A stretch of DNA of 54,210 nucleotides, from the NCBI GenBank assembly GCA_002323995.1, contig DCQY01000124.1, positions 1 to 54,210 on the forward strand, written 5' to 3'. Under the pieces are notes generated by a model. It ran no database searches. It saw only the letters and a list, made by a program, of their open reading frames with translations, and had not been told where the DNA came from. Positions within the stretch are counted from its first letter, which is position 1. Each line of letters starts with the position of its first letter. Below are positions 32,201-38,648 of this stretch, one piece after another. The position numbers and the translations under genes were made by a program. Source of the stretch: Akkermansiaceae bacterium UBA1506. Lineage in GTDB: Bacteria > Verrucomicrobiota > Verrucomicrobiia > Verrucomicrobiales > DEV007.

Positions 32201-35200
32201 TGAGCAGGTGCTCCGAGAGATGACAGGGGATCCGAATCAAAAGACCTCAGAATTAAATCTGCTAGGTGCCAACGATGCCAAGAAACTCCTGATTTCTTTT
32301 AACGAGACGGAGATGGAGACGGACTGTGAGGACGGCCTGCTTCATGAGCTAATAGAGTCCGTTGCCAAGGAGAAAGACGAAGACACGGCGGTGATCTTCA
32401 AGGACACTCATGTGACCTACGGTGAACTCAATCGCTTAGCCAATGGTGTCGCTCGTGACCTCGTTGCCGCAGGAGTGGCGCCTGGGGATAATGTGGGAGT
32501 GCTTGCTGATCGTTCTCCAAAGATGATCGCGGCGCTGCTTGGCACGATGAAAGCTGGAGCAACCTATATTCCTCTGGATCCTGAGTTCCCGGCTCAGCGT
32601 CTCGAAATGATGCTGGATGATGCCGCTCCTAAGGTTTTGATCGCTTCTGCCCGGCTCGAAAGTTTGCTTCCGAAAGGCCTGTGGAAAGTTTTCGACCTAG
32701 ATGCAATAGAAGCGACTTCTAAAGCGCCTGCTAAGCCGAAACTCGATGCAGAGTCTTTGGCTTATATCATCTATACCTCGGGCTCCACAGGGACACCAAA
32801 AGGCGTTGAGATACCGCATCGAGCCGCAGTGAATTTTCTTCGTTCGATGGAGAAAGAGCCCGGGCTGAACTCGGAAGATAAGCTTCTAGCCGTGACGACA
32901 CAGTCTTTCGATATTTCCCTGTTAGAGATGTTCCTGCCCCTGTTAGTGGGGGCTAGAGTGGTGATCGCTGACAGTGATGATGTTAAAGATGGGCGCCGCC
33001 TCGCCAACCTTATAAGCGAGGAAGACATCTCGGTGATGCAGGCAACGCCGGCGACATGGCAAATGTTGCTCGACAGCGGTTGGGAAGGAAATAGCGGTTT
33101 GCGCATCTTCTGCGGAGGTGAAGCTTTAAACCGCGGTCTTGCCAATACGCTAGTTAACTCTGCTGACGAGCTTTGGAATCTCTACGGCCCAACAGAGACA
33201 ACGGTGTGGTCTACCGTCGAGAAGATCAAAGAAAGCGAAGCTGCCATTTCGATTGGTCGACCGATCGCTAATACCCAAATTTATATTCTTGATGATCAAC
33301 ATCACCCAGTCCCGCAGGGATTCACTGGTGAGCTTTGGATCGGTGGTCAGGGTCTGGCGCGAGGGTATCGGAATCGTGATACGTTAACGGCTGAATTATT
33401 CCGGGAAATTGAATTGCCGGAAGTAGGGAAGAAGCGCATCTATCGAACTGGGGACTTAGCTCGCTGGAACCGCGATGGGAAGCTCGAATGCCTCGGTCGG
33501 ATTGATTTCCAAGTGAAAGTTCGCGGGGTTCGAATGGAGCTTGGAGATATCGAAACACAACTCGAATCTTTTGAAGGAATAAAGCAAGCTGTGGTGATAA
33601 AGAGGGAAGATCTTCCAACCGGTGAGGGTCTTGTTGGCTACTACCTTGCCGAAGGTGGACCGATAGGGGCAGCGGAAATTCGCGCGGCTTTGGCCAACAA
33701 TCTTCCTTCTAGCTATATCCCTGCCTATTTCATGGCTTTGGATGAGTTCCCGCTGACACCAAACAAGAAGATCGACCGCAGGAGATTGCCTATGCCCAAA
33801 ACAGGGGCTGCGATAGAGGGAGAGCGCGTTCGCCCGCGCAATCCGGTTGAAGAGAGATTATGGGAGGTGTTCAGCCGAAACTTTGACTCGGATGACATCG
33901 GCGTTACTGATAATTTCTTCGAGATGGGCGGCGACTCGCTTCTTGCGCTTCGAATTGTGGTCGACGTGACCGAGGCCCTCAAGCAGGACGTTCCTGTTGA
34001 CGCGTTCCTTACCCATCCAACGATCGAGCAGTTGGCACATTACCTTGGCAGCGAGCGAGTCTCCGCAGCAGAGTTTGTAAGTGAGGGCGGTCGAGAGATT
34101 GACTTTAGTGATCTTGCTCACATCAGTTTGGACGAAGCCTCGGACCAGATTCCAGAGCTCGACGCAGTCGCTCTAACCTATATTCCAGAAGCTCTCGCAA
34201 ATATGTCAGGTATGGCTCGAGACGAGATTTCGGAACGTCTTTTCGGAGGAAACCCCCGACTCAGTAATCGATATGAAATGGCTGAAGGTAATATCGGGGT
34301 GATCATGCTTCCCTGCTTTGAAGCCGATTTCTACAAGGATCCGGAATCGGTCAAAGGAGTGACACTTAAGGCAATGGAGATGGCGGCTAAAGCGGGAGCA
34401 AGAACGGTTTCTCTTACAGGTGTTATCCCTTCGGCCACCGATCATGGGCGAGAGATCGCCAAGTGGATGGAAGGACAATCGGGAATGCCGGTCATCACGA
34501 CAGGAGATGCGACACGTTCTGCAACGATTGTGAAGTCGGTGCAGGGGATCCTCAAGGAAGCGCGGCGGGCCATAACAGACGAGACGGTCTCGGTTGTTGG
34601 ACTTGGATCGATCGGTTTCGGAACCTTGCGGCTTATGTTGGATGTGATGGATCATCCAAACCATCTCATCCTATGTGATCCTTACCAAACCGACGACCAA
34701 ATGAGCCAGATTCGTGATCGCGTGCGCGATGCGGGTTACGAAGGGCAGGTTGATATTGTTAAGAATGGCGGAGCTTTACCACCCGAGGTCTATGATGCCT
34801 CTATGGTGATCGCTTCTACTAACCTTCCTGGTGTGCTCAATATGGCGGATCTACAGCCGGGAACGCTCGTGGTTGACTACAGCTTCCCGCCAGTTTTTCG
34901 GTTGGATGAGGCGATCAAGCGATTTTCGACAAGGCGGGATATACTCTTCACTACGGGCGGTGAACTCAAGATGCCGGATGTTGTGGCGGAGACAATCTAC
35001 CTTCCAGAAGAGTTGGAGGACCTCGGCGAAGCAGTTCAGGCGGGTTTTATGAACTTCCTCGCTAGTCGTGACAAGCATGAAATTACTGGCTGCGTTCTGG
35101 TAAGCTTGTTAACTGGCTCGAAGGGCGTTGAAGCCACTCTCGGTGAACTTAAAAATAAAGATGCATTGGCTCATTTTGAGCACCTTGGGGAACTTGGTGT

Positions 35201-35297
35201 TGAACCAGCAAAACTACAGATGGGTGGTTTCTTCCTGCCAGAGGAAGGAATTTCGACATTTCGTGATCGTCGAAGTGGAACATCGACAACTTCCTGA
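23295..35297 (+). CDS. hybrid reducing PKS-NRPS megasynthase with AAR-like terminal reductase
   Basis: A single 4000-residue multienzyme. Numbering is from the ATG at 23295; a TTG at 23289 is in frame but less likely. Domain order and key residues: KS about 10-437 (Cys181 and the two His of EAHGTGT and NVGHLES); AT 545-865 (Ser638 in GHSVGE; YAFH motif); DH 905-1190 (His937, Asp1101); C-methyltransferase 1230-1595 (EVGAGTGS, Gly1417); linker or pseudo-KR 1605-1770; ER 1825-2150 (HAGTGGVG at 1967); KR 2165-2400 (Tyr2313); ACP 2430-2505 (Ser2472); condensation 2538-2975 (HHMISD, His2673); adenylation 3015-3500 (Lys3492); PCP 3505-3582 (Ser3548); terminal AAR-like reductase 3600-4000 (Cys3933). 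Every catalytic residue I looked for is present, so the enzyme is probably active. The single KS with a full reducing set suggests iterative use, as in fungal HR-PKS-NRPSs. No phosphopantetheinyl transferase, exporter or regulator is adjacent. Confidence 0.95.
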   Translation: MSDSQSAQREPLAIIGIGCRLPGGVTGPESFWNLMMEGRSGIVPVPANRWNRERWHHENVEIPSKMITKWGGFIHDHDKFDAQFFGISPREALRMDPQQRWLLETSWESLEDAGIAPKSLKGTATAVYVGIASNDYANVAQSDPKNVDVHTNSGSTLSIASNRIAYLFDLKGPAVSVDTACSSALVAINLACESVWSGEATMALAGGVNALLTPDASIGFSKATMLSPSGQCFAFDDRANGYVRGEGAGMFVIKPLSRAKEDGDRIYCTIRAAVINQDGNTSSMTVPGIDTQAEMLRIAYGQAGLEPKRVRYMEAHGTGTPVGDPIETTALGQILSQGRDEDDYCLLGSVKTNVGHLESGSGVAGLAKAALVLHHDTVPANLNFKNPNPDIPFDEFKFKVATENQALPHLDGHLPVVGVNSFGFGGTNSHIVLEAFPAEDRDKAGGGGEVADGEKAARPILLPVSGRGDDALRDTVVRWRRFLRASATNVTDIAAAAGARREHHDNRLAFIGADKDALVHEMTEWLAGGEGDNAIAGKPVGEAHAPVFVFTGQGAQWWAMGQHLLKREPVFRGALEEIDSHLKPLAGWSLIEEMTRDEDASQINRTNIAQPAIFGLQVALAKLWKSWGIEPAKVVGHSVGEVAAAYVAGAYTMEDAVTIIYHRSRLQDQTGGNGRMVAVGISQAEAKKAIAGMEDKVQIAVVNSPGLLTLAGDTEPLEEVVAKLEEAGKFVRWLRIDYAFHTHQMEPIKEELLETLKGIKPQATTIPYISTVTGGVLAGTELDGDYWWKNVRESVLFAPAIAGLIRSGEDTFVELGPHPALQNPIMECLSDQKRKGFYFSSLRRKTDESVEMISNLARMHNHGFEIDWRNLAQGCGDGVRLPTYAWQHETFWLESKHNEYLRCAPLEHPLLGLVQDAPRPTWRFDLDPRYFNWLDDHRFWDSVIFPAAGYGEIGLAIARKIFPEENYVVEDLEMKKALFVSEEKVPTVEIVFDPDTRVFQIFSATGDKTDWELNSQGVLRKQPEPNRKPINLEETKEGLPRHFDHEEYYDDYEEAGYQFRPLFQHLQNVWRKDGEALAEIVAPEGLYDTIPDHHFHPAVLDACFHTVKGGQVIPDEANARDYFYLPAAIRSIRLHVDRPPLRLWGHARVNSDNDREYIIADIDVYDDAGKLVAEIYGFRADRVEQSNRDELEKCVYQADWELARLPGTRETGATNIPASADLVKAANSHLPELYAQRGLADHYEKFLPALDELSRQFIVNAYYDLGWDPKIGDEITIPTLMKELSIADQHEKLVFGQLLSLCEGGFLRAGNEGFWEVVEVPEKEDALPWVDKLIEALPNFASEAELQRLAGPNLAGVLSGETDPLEVLFPGGSSRIMERFYREGADFPVINVQIKDALTKAVENLPERRTIRVLEVGAGTGSLTSEILSVFPSERTEYVFTDNGPLFLQAAENRFSEDYSFVEYQMFDCEKSPEAQGIEPHHFDIILASNVIHATKDLKATLSNLRRALAEDGILMFLEVTWRRAALDNVFGLLPGWWRFTDTELRKDSALLSRDKWEALLSDLGYRDVASFISSENSEQNQQACLIGRAPDPVEFPVEEEAGGVVEEEIEILAKDIFLITEDSSGLGARLAKALETEETEAVLAGPDLEQVTSKIDELTDGGRVIRAIIQTLSLDHPRSEYLCLDQLNAAQDTGVRFALGLFQYVTNREWENRPQITFLTRGTMPVKPGEELSGLASAPLTGLLRVANNEHADFTWGQIDLDPAPNEYEIEDLSAEFLYSDREHELAFRGNGRYARRVHRIKPEDLPARKRNAVQEDGQVVPYRLQIDKPGILTNLSLNETSRREPEADEIEIQIKAGGINFRDVMKALGIYPGNPVDLKWFGDDFSGTVVKVGSNVADLKPGDNVVGMAPYCFRSYVTVNRAMVFRKPDTMSHVEAATLPTVFLTSHYAMNELARMETGESILIHAGTGGVGQAAIQIAKHLGLTIFSTAGTPEKRQLLRDMGVDHVLDSRSLEFADEIMRITRGEGVDAVLNSLAGDFIAKNFSVLKTFGRYMEIGKVDVYGNSKIGLEPLRNNISFFVIDLAQHLQNKPNYVASMFSDLEKMFYDEIYEPLPNEVFPITEVVEAFRFMAAGKHIGKNVLDFEVPEIEIGQPTEEGHRFRADGTYLITGGAGGFGLELAQWMANNGARHFALMSRSGPRDEAIGKIEKMRNEGIEIIDARGDVTNRADIDKAIAEVQKGKAPLIGVIHGAMVLDDEFINELDEGRFDRVLLPKMLGAWNLHEATLDLPLELFVCFSSFSAFIGAVKQSNYNAGNVFLDQISHYRRSIGLPALTFNWGALEGAGFVARNEKTKEYLEMVGLGSTDMDETLFLFGLGIPTDSTQLGCARCDWQALARFSPSVSGSNMFLPVVPRSSSGGGDSMAARILEAASEKRPGMVEDLIAAQVGAVLGTDASRLDKDTPLTNLGLDSLMAIELVNRIEEKLGMTMPMGSVLNGPSIIDLSVPVLEKLLESGGAHAGDSDGASADDLVDFEATGQMPEVFPLSEGQKALWFLNRLAPDSSAYNLVFSGKFRPLLDIEAMKTAFSLLFERHPLIDVTFTTKDGEPMQVVQKGRTIDFREHDCTSMDEDQLKQTISEHADRPFNLERGPVIRLELFRTSDEAHVALLSMHHMISDAWSIAVIIQDLIEYYFSSKAGRTPQVEAIDASYADFVTWEKAHLESPAGERMLDFWKEHLSGAPPVIDLPTDRPRPAIQTFNGATYGFQLGEELTEAVDQLGKACNVTLFTTLLSAYDLLMHRYCDQEDIVVGVPLAGRTQPELRSTVGYYINPVPMRSTVEGDPTISDYLTANGEIVNGALENQQYPLARLVDQLKVTRDPGRSPLFQISFSMEKVPGIDDEGIAVFLIGQGGHTFNVGDLTMETIDLTTRQAQFEITLVLEEAGGQLFGCWQYNRDLFDEGTIKELCGLYEQVLREMTGDPNQKTSELNLLGANDAKKLLISFNETEMETDCEDGLLHELIESVAKEKDEDTAVIFKDTHVTYGELNRLANGVARDLVAAGVAPGDNVGVLADRSPKMIAALLGTMKAGATYIPLDPEFPAQRLEMMLDDAAPKVLIASARLESLLPKGLWKVFDLDAIEATSKAPAKPKLDAESLAYIIYTSGSTGTPKGVEIPHRAAVNFLRSMEKEPGLNSEDKLLAVTTQSFDISLLEMFLPLLVGARVVIADSDDVKDGRRLANLISEEDISVMQATPATWQMLLDSGWEGNSGLRIFCGGEALNRGLANTLVNSADELWNLYGPTETTVWSTVEKIKESEAAISIGRPIANTQIYILDDQHHPVPQGFTGELWIGGQGLARGYRNRDTLTAELFREIELPEVGKKRIYRTGDLARWNRDGKLECLGRIDFQVKVRGVRMELGDIETQLESFEGIKQAVVIKREDLPTGEGLVGYYLAEGGPIGAAEIRAALANNLPSSYIPAYFMALDEFPLTPNKKIDRRRLPMPKTGAAIEGERVRPRNPVEERLWEVFSRNFDSDDIGVTDNFFEMGGDSLLALRIVVDVTEALKQDVPVDAFLTHPTIEQLAHYLGSERVSAAEFVSEGGREIDFSDLAHISLDEASDQIPELDAVALTYIPEALANMSGMARDEISERLFGGNPRLSNRYEMAEGNIGVIMLPCFEADFYKDPESVKGVTLKAMEMAAKAGARTVSLTGVIPSATDHGREIAKWMEGQSGMPVITTGDATRSATIVKSVQGILKEARRAITDETVSVVGLGSIGFGTLRLMLDVMDHPNHLILCDPYQTDDQMSQIRDRVRDAGYEGQVDIVKNGGALPPEVYDASMVIASTNLPGVLNMADLQPGTLVVDYSFPPVFRLDEAIKRFSTRRDILFTTGGELKMPDVVAETIYLPEELEDLGEAVQAGFMNFLASRDKHEITGCVLVSLLTGSKGVEATLGELKNKDALAHFEHLGELGVEPAKLQMGGFFLPEEGISTFRDRRSGTSTTS
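23322..30809 (+). other. PKS module: KS-AT-DH-cMT-ER-KR-ACP
   Basis: Fully reducing polyketide module within the megasynthase. The AT motif YAFH (where malonyl-specific ATs usually have HAFH and methylmalonyl-specific ones YASH) leaves extender choice open; the integral C-methyltransferase favours malonyl-CoA with SAM-derived methyl branches. The first DH motif is HRFWDSVIFP, with Asp where the consensus HxxxGxxxxP has Gly; the second is DACFH. The KR has the LDD motif (in MVLDDEF) of B-type ketoreductases, which predicts a D-hydroxyl intermediate. With ER present, one cycle can give a saturated, alpha-methylated unit. How many cycles run and which cycles use the MT cannot be read from sequence. 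Confidence 0.85.
30906..34040 (+). other. NRPS module: C-A-PCP, predicted glycine
   Basis: The condensation domain has HHMISDAWS (the last Gly of HHxxxDG is Ala, a tolerated variant). The A domain has IIYTSGSTGTPKG (A3), NLYGPTETT (A5), IYRTGDLARW (A7) and NKKID (A10). By aligning the GrsA pocket positions on the A4-A5 segment I read the specificity code D-I-L-Q-F-G-L-V-W-K, starting with Asp3206, Ile3207, Leu3210 and Gln3249. This is close to the D-I-L-Q-x-G-L-x-W-K code associated with glycine. The alignment was by eye. PCP Ser3548 lies in MGGDSL. Confidence 0.75.
34092..35294 (+). other. terminal domain resembling acyl-ACP reductase (AAR)
   Basis: About 400 residues after the last carrier domain, with no GxSxG thioesterase motif and no Thr-Tyr-Lys SDR signature of NRPS R domains. 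By eye it aligns with cyanobacterial long-chain acyl-[acyl-carrier-protein] reductase: ITTGDATRSATIV (Thr3736-Gly3737-Asp3738) against TTGNTHTA; the Rossmann loop VVGLGSIGFG (Gly3769, Gly3771, Gly3774) against VVGATGDIG; ASTNLPGVL against VASMPQGVV; LVVDYSFPP against VLIDGGYPK; FTTGGELKMP against YVLNGGVVEH; EITGCVLVSLL (Cys3933) against MFACFAEAMLL, where AAR has its acyl-accepting cysteine. In AAR that cysteine takes the acyl group and NADPH reduces it to an aldehyde. The comparison sequence is from memory. Confidence 0.7.
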
Positions 35298-35388
35298 TTT
35301 CGCTTTAAATTAACGGCGCCGTAAAAAAGGGCACTTCTACTAACGATTCGATCGACTCTGTCGTTTTGTCGTGCGGCATGATAGCAAT

Positions 35389-37605
35389 ATGAGATTTAAC
35401 GCTACGGCTATTGTTACTGGCTTGGCGCTGGTTTTTGCAGCCGACAGCTTGCTAGCCTATCCATTGTCCCTCGATCAGAGGAAGCGGTTCAAGCGCTATC
35501 TTCCGGGAGTTTTCGCCAAACTTGAGGCACAGGAACCAGTCCACGTCGTTCTGCTAGGAGACAGTGTGGCGGGTGGCTACACTCCCATAGAAAGTGCGTG
35601 GGAGACCAATAATCCGTTATTTAGTTACGTTGGAAGTTTCCTGAATCTTCTGGCAAGCGAGTTTTTCTACACAGGAGGGGCACGCCTTCTCAATCCGCCT
35701 CCTGGAGGCAGTCAGACGGTAGACGATCTTCTGGGGCGCAGTATCACTTTTGAAAATCTGACGATTCCAGATGGCACGGCTCTTGGAGGGTTGAGGCGAA
35801 TTTCGACGGATGCCTTCCTCCATCATCCGGATTTGGTAATCATTCAGTTTGGTATCTATGATTCGCTGAATCGGGTTTCACTGGACACATACAAGCATGC
35901 TCTTCAAGTTTCGATTAACGAGGGACGTGAACAGAATTCCGATCTCATCGTCATTGGACCTACTCTGGTGAATTATGGAGCAGGTGCGATGAATTTCGGT
36001 ATTGCTCGTCCCTATTCAATGGCTGCAAAGGAGGTGGCCGCGGCGAACGGCGTGATGTTCATGGATGCGGGGCAGCACCTCCTCTCACGGTTCGGGGGAG
36101 GGGTTCTACCGGATACGCACCCCGATGCTGCGATGGAAATAGTCGAAGATCGTCTCAGAGCTATCTTTCAATTTGGGCCTGAGCTTAAAGAAAAAGAGCG
36201 CATTCATACTGGAGAGCGTGCCAATGATTATCTAGCACAATCGCTGTTTCAGGAATTAAAGGATGGACCGCGGCCTACCAAGTTTTCCTGCACTGGCACC
36301 GCGTCTTTTAACAGAAACGGTGGGGTCGACGTGAGGCTGTTAATAAGGAATTTAACCGATGACGCTCAAGAAGGATGTATTGGCGCTTTAAACGTTGGAG
36401 ACGGTCTTTTACCATTGCAGGCTACCCAGCGCTTCAAGATTCCGGCGGCCTCGACGACTCAGTTGGCGTTCACTTACACTCGTCCATTTGCAGGGAAGGC
36501 AAGAGACGGGTCCGATATTCTTTTTCCTATGCAGGTAGCCGACGAGTTCTGTCGATTCTCCTTTGTTCTCGAGGATACGGTTAGCACTAAATTGGTTGAG
36601 CTACCGTTGCGTGTGGGACCGGTAACGGCGATTTGGAAATCTAGGCACTTTTTAAATGTGACCGATCGAATTCGTGTTGAGTGGGATCTTATTAATGCCA
36701 CGGACAACGCTTCTTCGGGGACCTTTCAGGTCGGGCTTGGGGATAAAGTCGGTCAGCCAACTGATTTTTCAGTATCTCCACTGGGTGTTAAGAGCGTGTT
36801 CTCTCTTTTCGATTTCGATGCTGATCTGGGTAATACACCGTTTCAACGAGATGTCTGGATTCAGACTGAGGTAAATGATCGGATCGTGAGATTTAATCAT
36901 GAGCTTGAATCGACGCGTGACTTGGTTCTTGGAGAAAATCGAACCATGAAGCGTTGGAGTGATTATGCCAATGCGAGTCCAGCTGGTGAGAATCGAGCCC
37001 AGCGAAGGACTGAAGGCGAGTTAACTTATCGATTCGAGGCTGATGAAGAAGCGCTTTACTTGACGATTTCTATGCAGGGAATCACCGTCCCTGATTTAGG
37101 TGATGAGCCTGCTGTTCGAGCGCGGCTGTATCTGGACGCTCGGCCAACTGATGAAGTACTCTCATTTGGAGTGGTGGAACCGATCCAAATTTATACTAAG
37201 GGTAGGGAGGGTCCTGGAAGTTCCCCCGAACTTGCTCTTGGCTGTTTCGGTAATGGCTACGACATGTTACTCGATTCGGAAGGAGTCACGTCTGCACTCG
37301 TGGAATCAGATAATGGGGGGATGTCGGTAGTGATTCGAATTCCGCGCAGTTATCTGCATCTCCATGAGTGGGATCTTGGTTCGGTCTACAGTATGCTGGG
37401 GTTCCGGATAGATTTGACAATTGCTGATCCTAGCACAGATGGCTCTGCCGTATTTTCGAATGCGAATACGTTTGTGTCTCACAGTCCTACTTGGGCCTTT
37501 GAGAATAAAGCTATTCACAGTTTTGACTCGAAGGATGCGAGATCGTTGAGTGTTCTCCGATTGTCTCGTCAGCCAGTTCAAAGTTGGTCGGTGAGGATCT
37601 ACTGA
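35389..37605 (+). CDS. secreted SGNH/GDSL hydrolase with C-terminal beta-sandwich region
   Basis: The ATG at 35389 is preferred to the in-frame GTG at 35371 because it gives a regular signal peptide (738 aa). The SGNH fold spans about residues 40-265: VVLLGDSVAGGY (block I, nucleophile Ser), LVIIQFGIYDS (a G-x-x-D block III variant, with Tyr where Asn is usual) and LPDTHPD (block V, Asp-His). The rest holds predicted beta-rich domains, the last (about 545-730, RWSDYANAS onward) resembling CBM9/DOMON-like modules. Likely an extracytoplasmic esterase acting on polysaccharide or lipid. It starts 91 bp after the megasynthase on the same strand, so it may share its transcript; a role in the product's maturation is only a possibility. 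Confidence 0.75.
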   Translation: MRFNATAIVTGLALVFAADSLLAYPLSLDQRKRFKRYLPGVFAKLEAQEPVHVVLLGDSVAGGYTPIESAWETNNPLFSYVGSFLNLLASEFFYTGGARLLNPPPGGSQTVDDLLGRSITFENLTIPDGTALGGLRRISTDAFLHHPDLVIIQFGIYDSLNRVSLDTYKHALQVSINEGREQNSDLIVIGPTLVNYGAGAMNFGIARPYSMAAKEVAAANGVMFMDAGQHLLSRFGGGVLPDTHPDAAMEIVEDRLRAIFQFGPELKEKERIHTGERANDYLAQSLFQELKDGPRPTKFSCTGTASFNRNGGVDVRLLIRNLTDDAQEGCIGALNVGDGLLPLQATQRFKIPAASTTQLAFTYTRPFAGKARDGSDILFPMQVADEFCRFSFVLEDTVSTKLVELPLRVGPVTAIWKSRHFLNVTDRIRVEWDLINATDNASSGTFQVGLGDKVGQPTDFSVSPLGVKSVFSLFDFDADLGNTPFQRDVWIQTEVNDRIVRFNHELESTRDLVLGENRTMKRWSDYANASPAGENRAQRRTEGELTYRFEADEEALYLTISMQGITVPDLGDEPAVRARLYLDARPTDEVLSFGVVEPIQIYTKGREGPGSSPELALGCFGNGYDMLLDSEGVTSALVESDNGGMSVVIRIPRSYLHLHEWDLGSVYSMLGFRIDLTIADPSTDGSAVFSNANTFVSHSPTWAFENKAIHSFDSKDARSLSVLRLSRQPVQSWSVRIY

Positions 37606-37623
37606 TCCAGCGTCTGTTCTTCT

Positions 37624-38343
37624 TTAAGAGGCTCGGGTCGAAGCGGCCTCTATCTCGCTGTGGTTTAACACTCGGTAATCACCGGTTGAGAGGGCGGGGG
37701 CAGTGAAGTCACCGACACGAGTCCGTTCTAAGCGTTTCACTTTGTATCCAAGACGTGAAAACATTCTGCGGATCTGACGGTTGTAACCCTGGGCCAGCAC
37801 CACCCGCAGACGACGCCGAGAGTCAAAGTGGATTGACTCCGCCTTGGCAAGGCCTTCGGCTAGATGAATTCCTTCCAGAAGTTTATGGGTCTTTTCCCCG
37901 TCAAACGCTCGATCCAGGTGAACTTCATACTCTTTCTCGACGTGGAAGCGAGGGTGGGTGAGCTGTTCGGTTAATTCCCCAGAGCTGGTTAGAAGAATGA
38001 GACCAGAACTGTCGAGGTCGAGTCTGCCAATATAATTAAGATTGGAGAACTTTCGGGGAAGAAGTTTGTAGATGGTTTTTCGTCCCTGAGGATCGTTTCG
38101 AGTGCAGAGATAACCTTTCGGTTTGTTGAGGACGACGGTAATGTCGTCCTGACTCTTGAGGATCTTCCCGTCGAATCGAACGTGATCTCCAGCGATAACG
38201 CGCGAACTTAGGTCGGTGACGATCTCACCATTGACCTCCACCCGTCCCTCGCGGATAAAATCCTCGGAACCGCGACGAGAACTGACCCCACATGATGCGA
38301 GAAATTTGTTGAGGCGAACGCCCTTGTTCGCCGCCGAACTCAT
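37624..38343 (-). CDS. 23S rRNA pseudouridine synthase, RluB/RsuA family
   Basis: 239 aa. An S4 RNA-binding domain (about residues 7-66, VRLNKFLASCGVSSRRGSED) is followed by the RsuA/RluB catalytic domain, with IGRLDLDSSGLILLTSSGEL (about 102-121) carrying the catalytic aspartate. The C-terminal part includes GYNRQIRRMFSRLG. It isomerises specific uridines in ribosomal RNA. RluB/RluE/RluF/RsuA cannot be separated with certainty by eye, but the presence of S4 argues against RluE. Convergent with the SGNH hydrolase gene, 18 bp apart. Confidence 0.92.
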   Translation of the reverse strand: MSSAANKGVRLNKFLASCGVSSRRGSEDFIREGRVEVNGEIVTDLSSRVIAGDHVRFDGKILKSQDDITVVLNKPKGYLCTRNDPQGRKTIYKLLPRKFSNLNYIGRLDLDSSGLILLTSSGELTEQLTHPRFHVEKEYEVHLDRAFDGEKTHKLLEGIHLAEGLAKAESIHFDSRRRLRVVLAQGYNRQIRRMFSRLGYKVKRLERTRVGDFTAPALSTGDYRVLNHSEIEAASTRAS

Positions 38344-38395
38344 TTGGAACCCTCGGAAAAGGGTAAAAGATTAAAATTATCCGAGAGAAAGGAAG

Positions 38396-38551
38396 TTACG
38401 CCTCTGGCTTAGTCTTTTTAAGACCAAGGGGGCTGGTTCCCTCTTTCCACTCCCCGCGTTTCTGGAGTAGCTTCACTCGTTCAAAGCGTTTGAGTACGCT
38501 GCGCTGAGATCCTATGCTGTTGGATTTTTTGAGGCTGGCGTGCTGTGACAT
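38396..38551 (-). CDS. small basic protein (Chlamydia/Verrucomicrobium type)
   Basis: A 51-residue, strongly basic protein starting MSQHASLKKS and containing VLKRFERVKLLQKRG, then EWKEG and GLKKTKP near the end. This matches my recollection of the 'small basic protein' family (TIGR04137) restricted to Chlamydiae and Verrucomicrobia and thought to be ribosome-associated. ATG at 38549-38551 read on the minus strand, TAA at 38396-38398. It lies 52 bp upstream of the pseudouridine synthase in the same direction, so both may be one transcript. It is the best single lineage marker in the window. Confidence 0.88.
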   Translation of the reverse strand: MSQHASLKKSNSIGSQRSVLKRFERVKLLQKRGEWKEGTSPLGLKKTKPEA

Positions 38552-38648
38552 GGCTTAATTCTGATTAAAATGAGAAGAGCGCGGAACCTAAACCATTTTG
38601 ACCCCGGCGCAAGCAGTAACTGCATGCTTTGAGGTTGATTCGGTCTTG

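Noticed and set aside
35312..35330. GC palindrome ACGGCGCCGT followed by A's after the megasynthase gene as a terminator
   Set aside because: The palindrome leaves no room for a loop and the following run is A, not T, in the direction of transcription.
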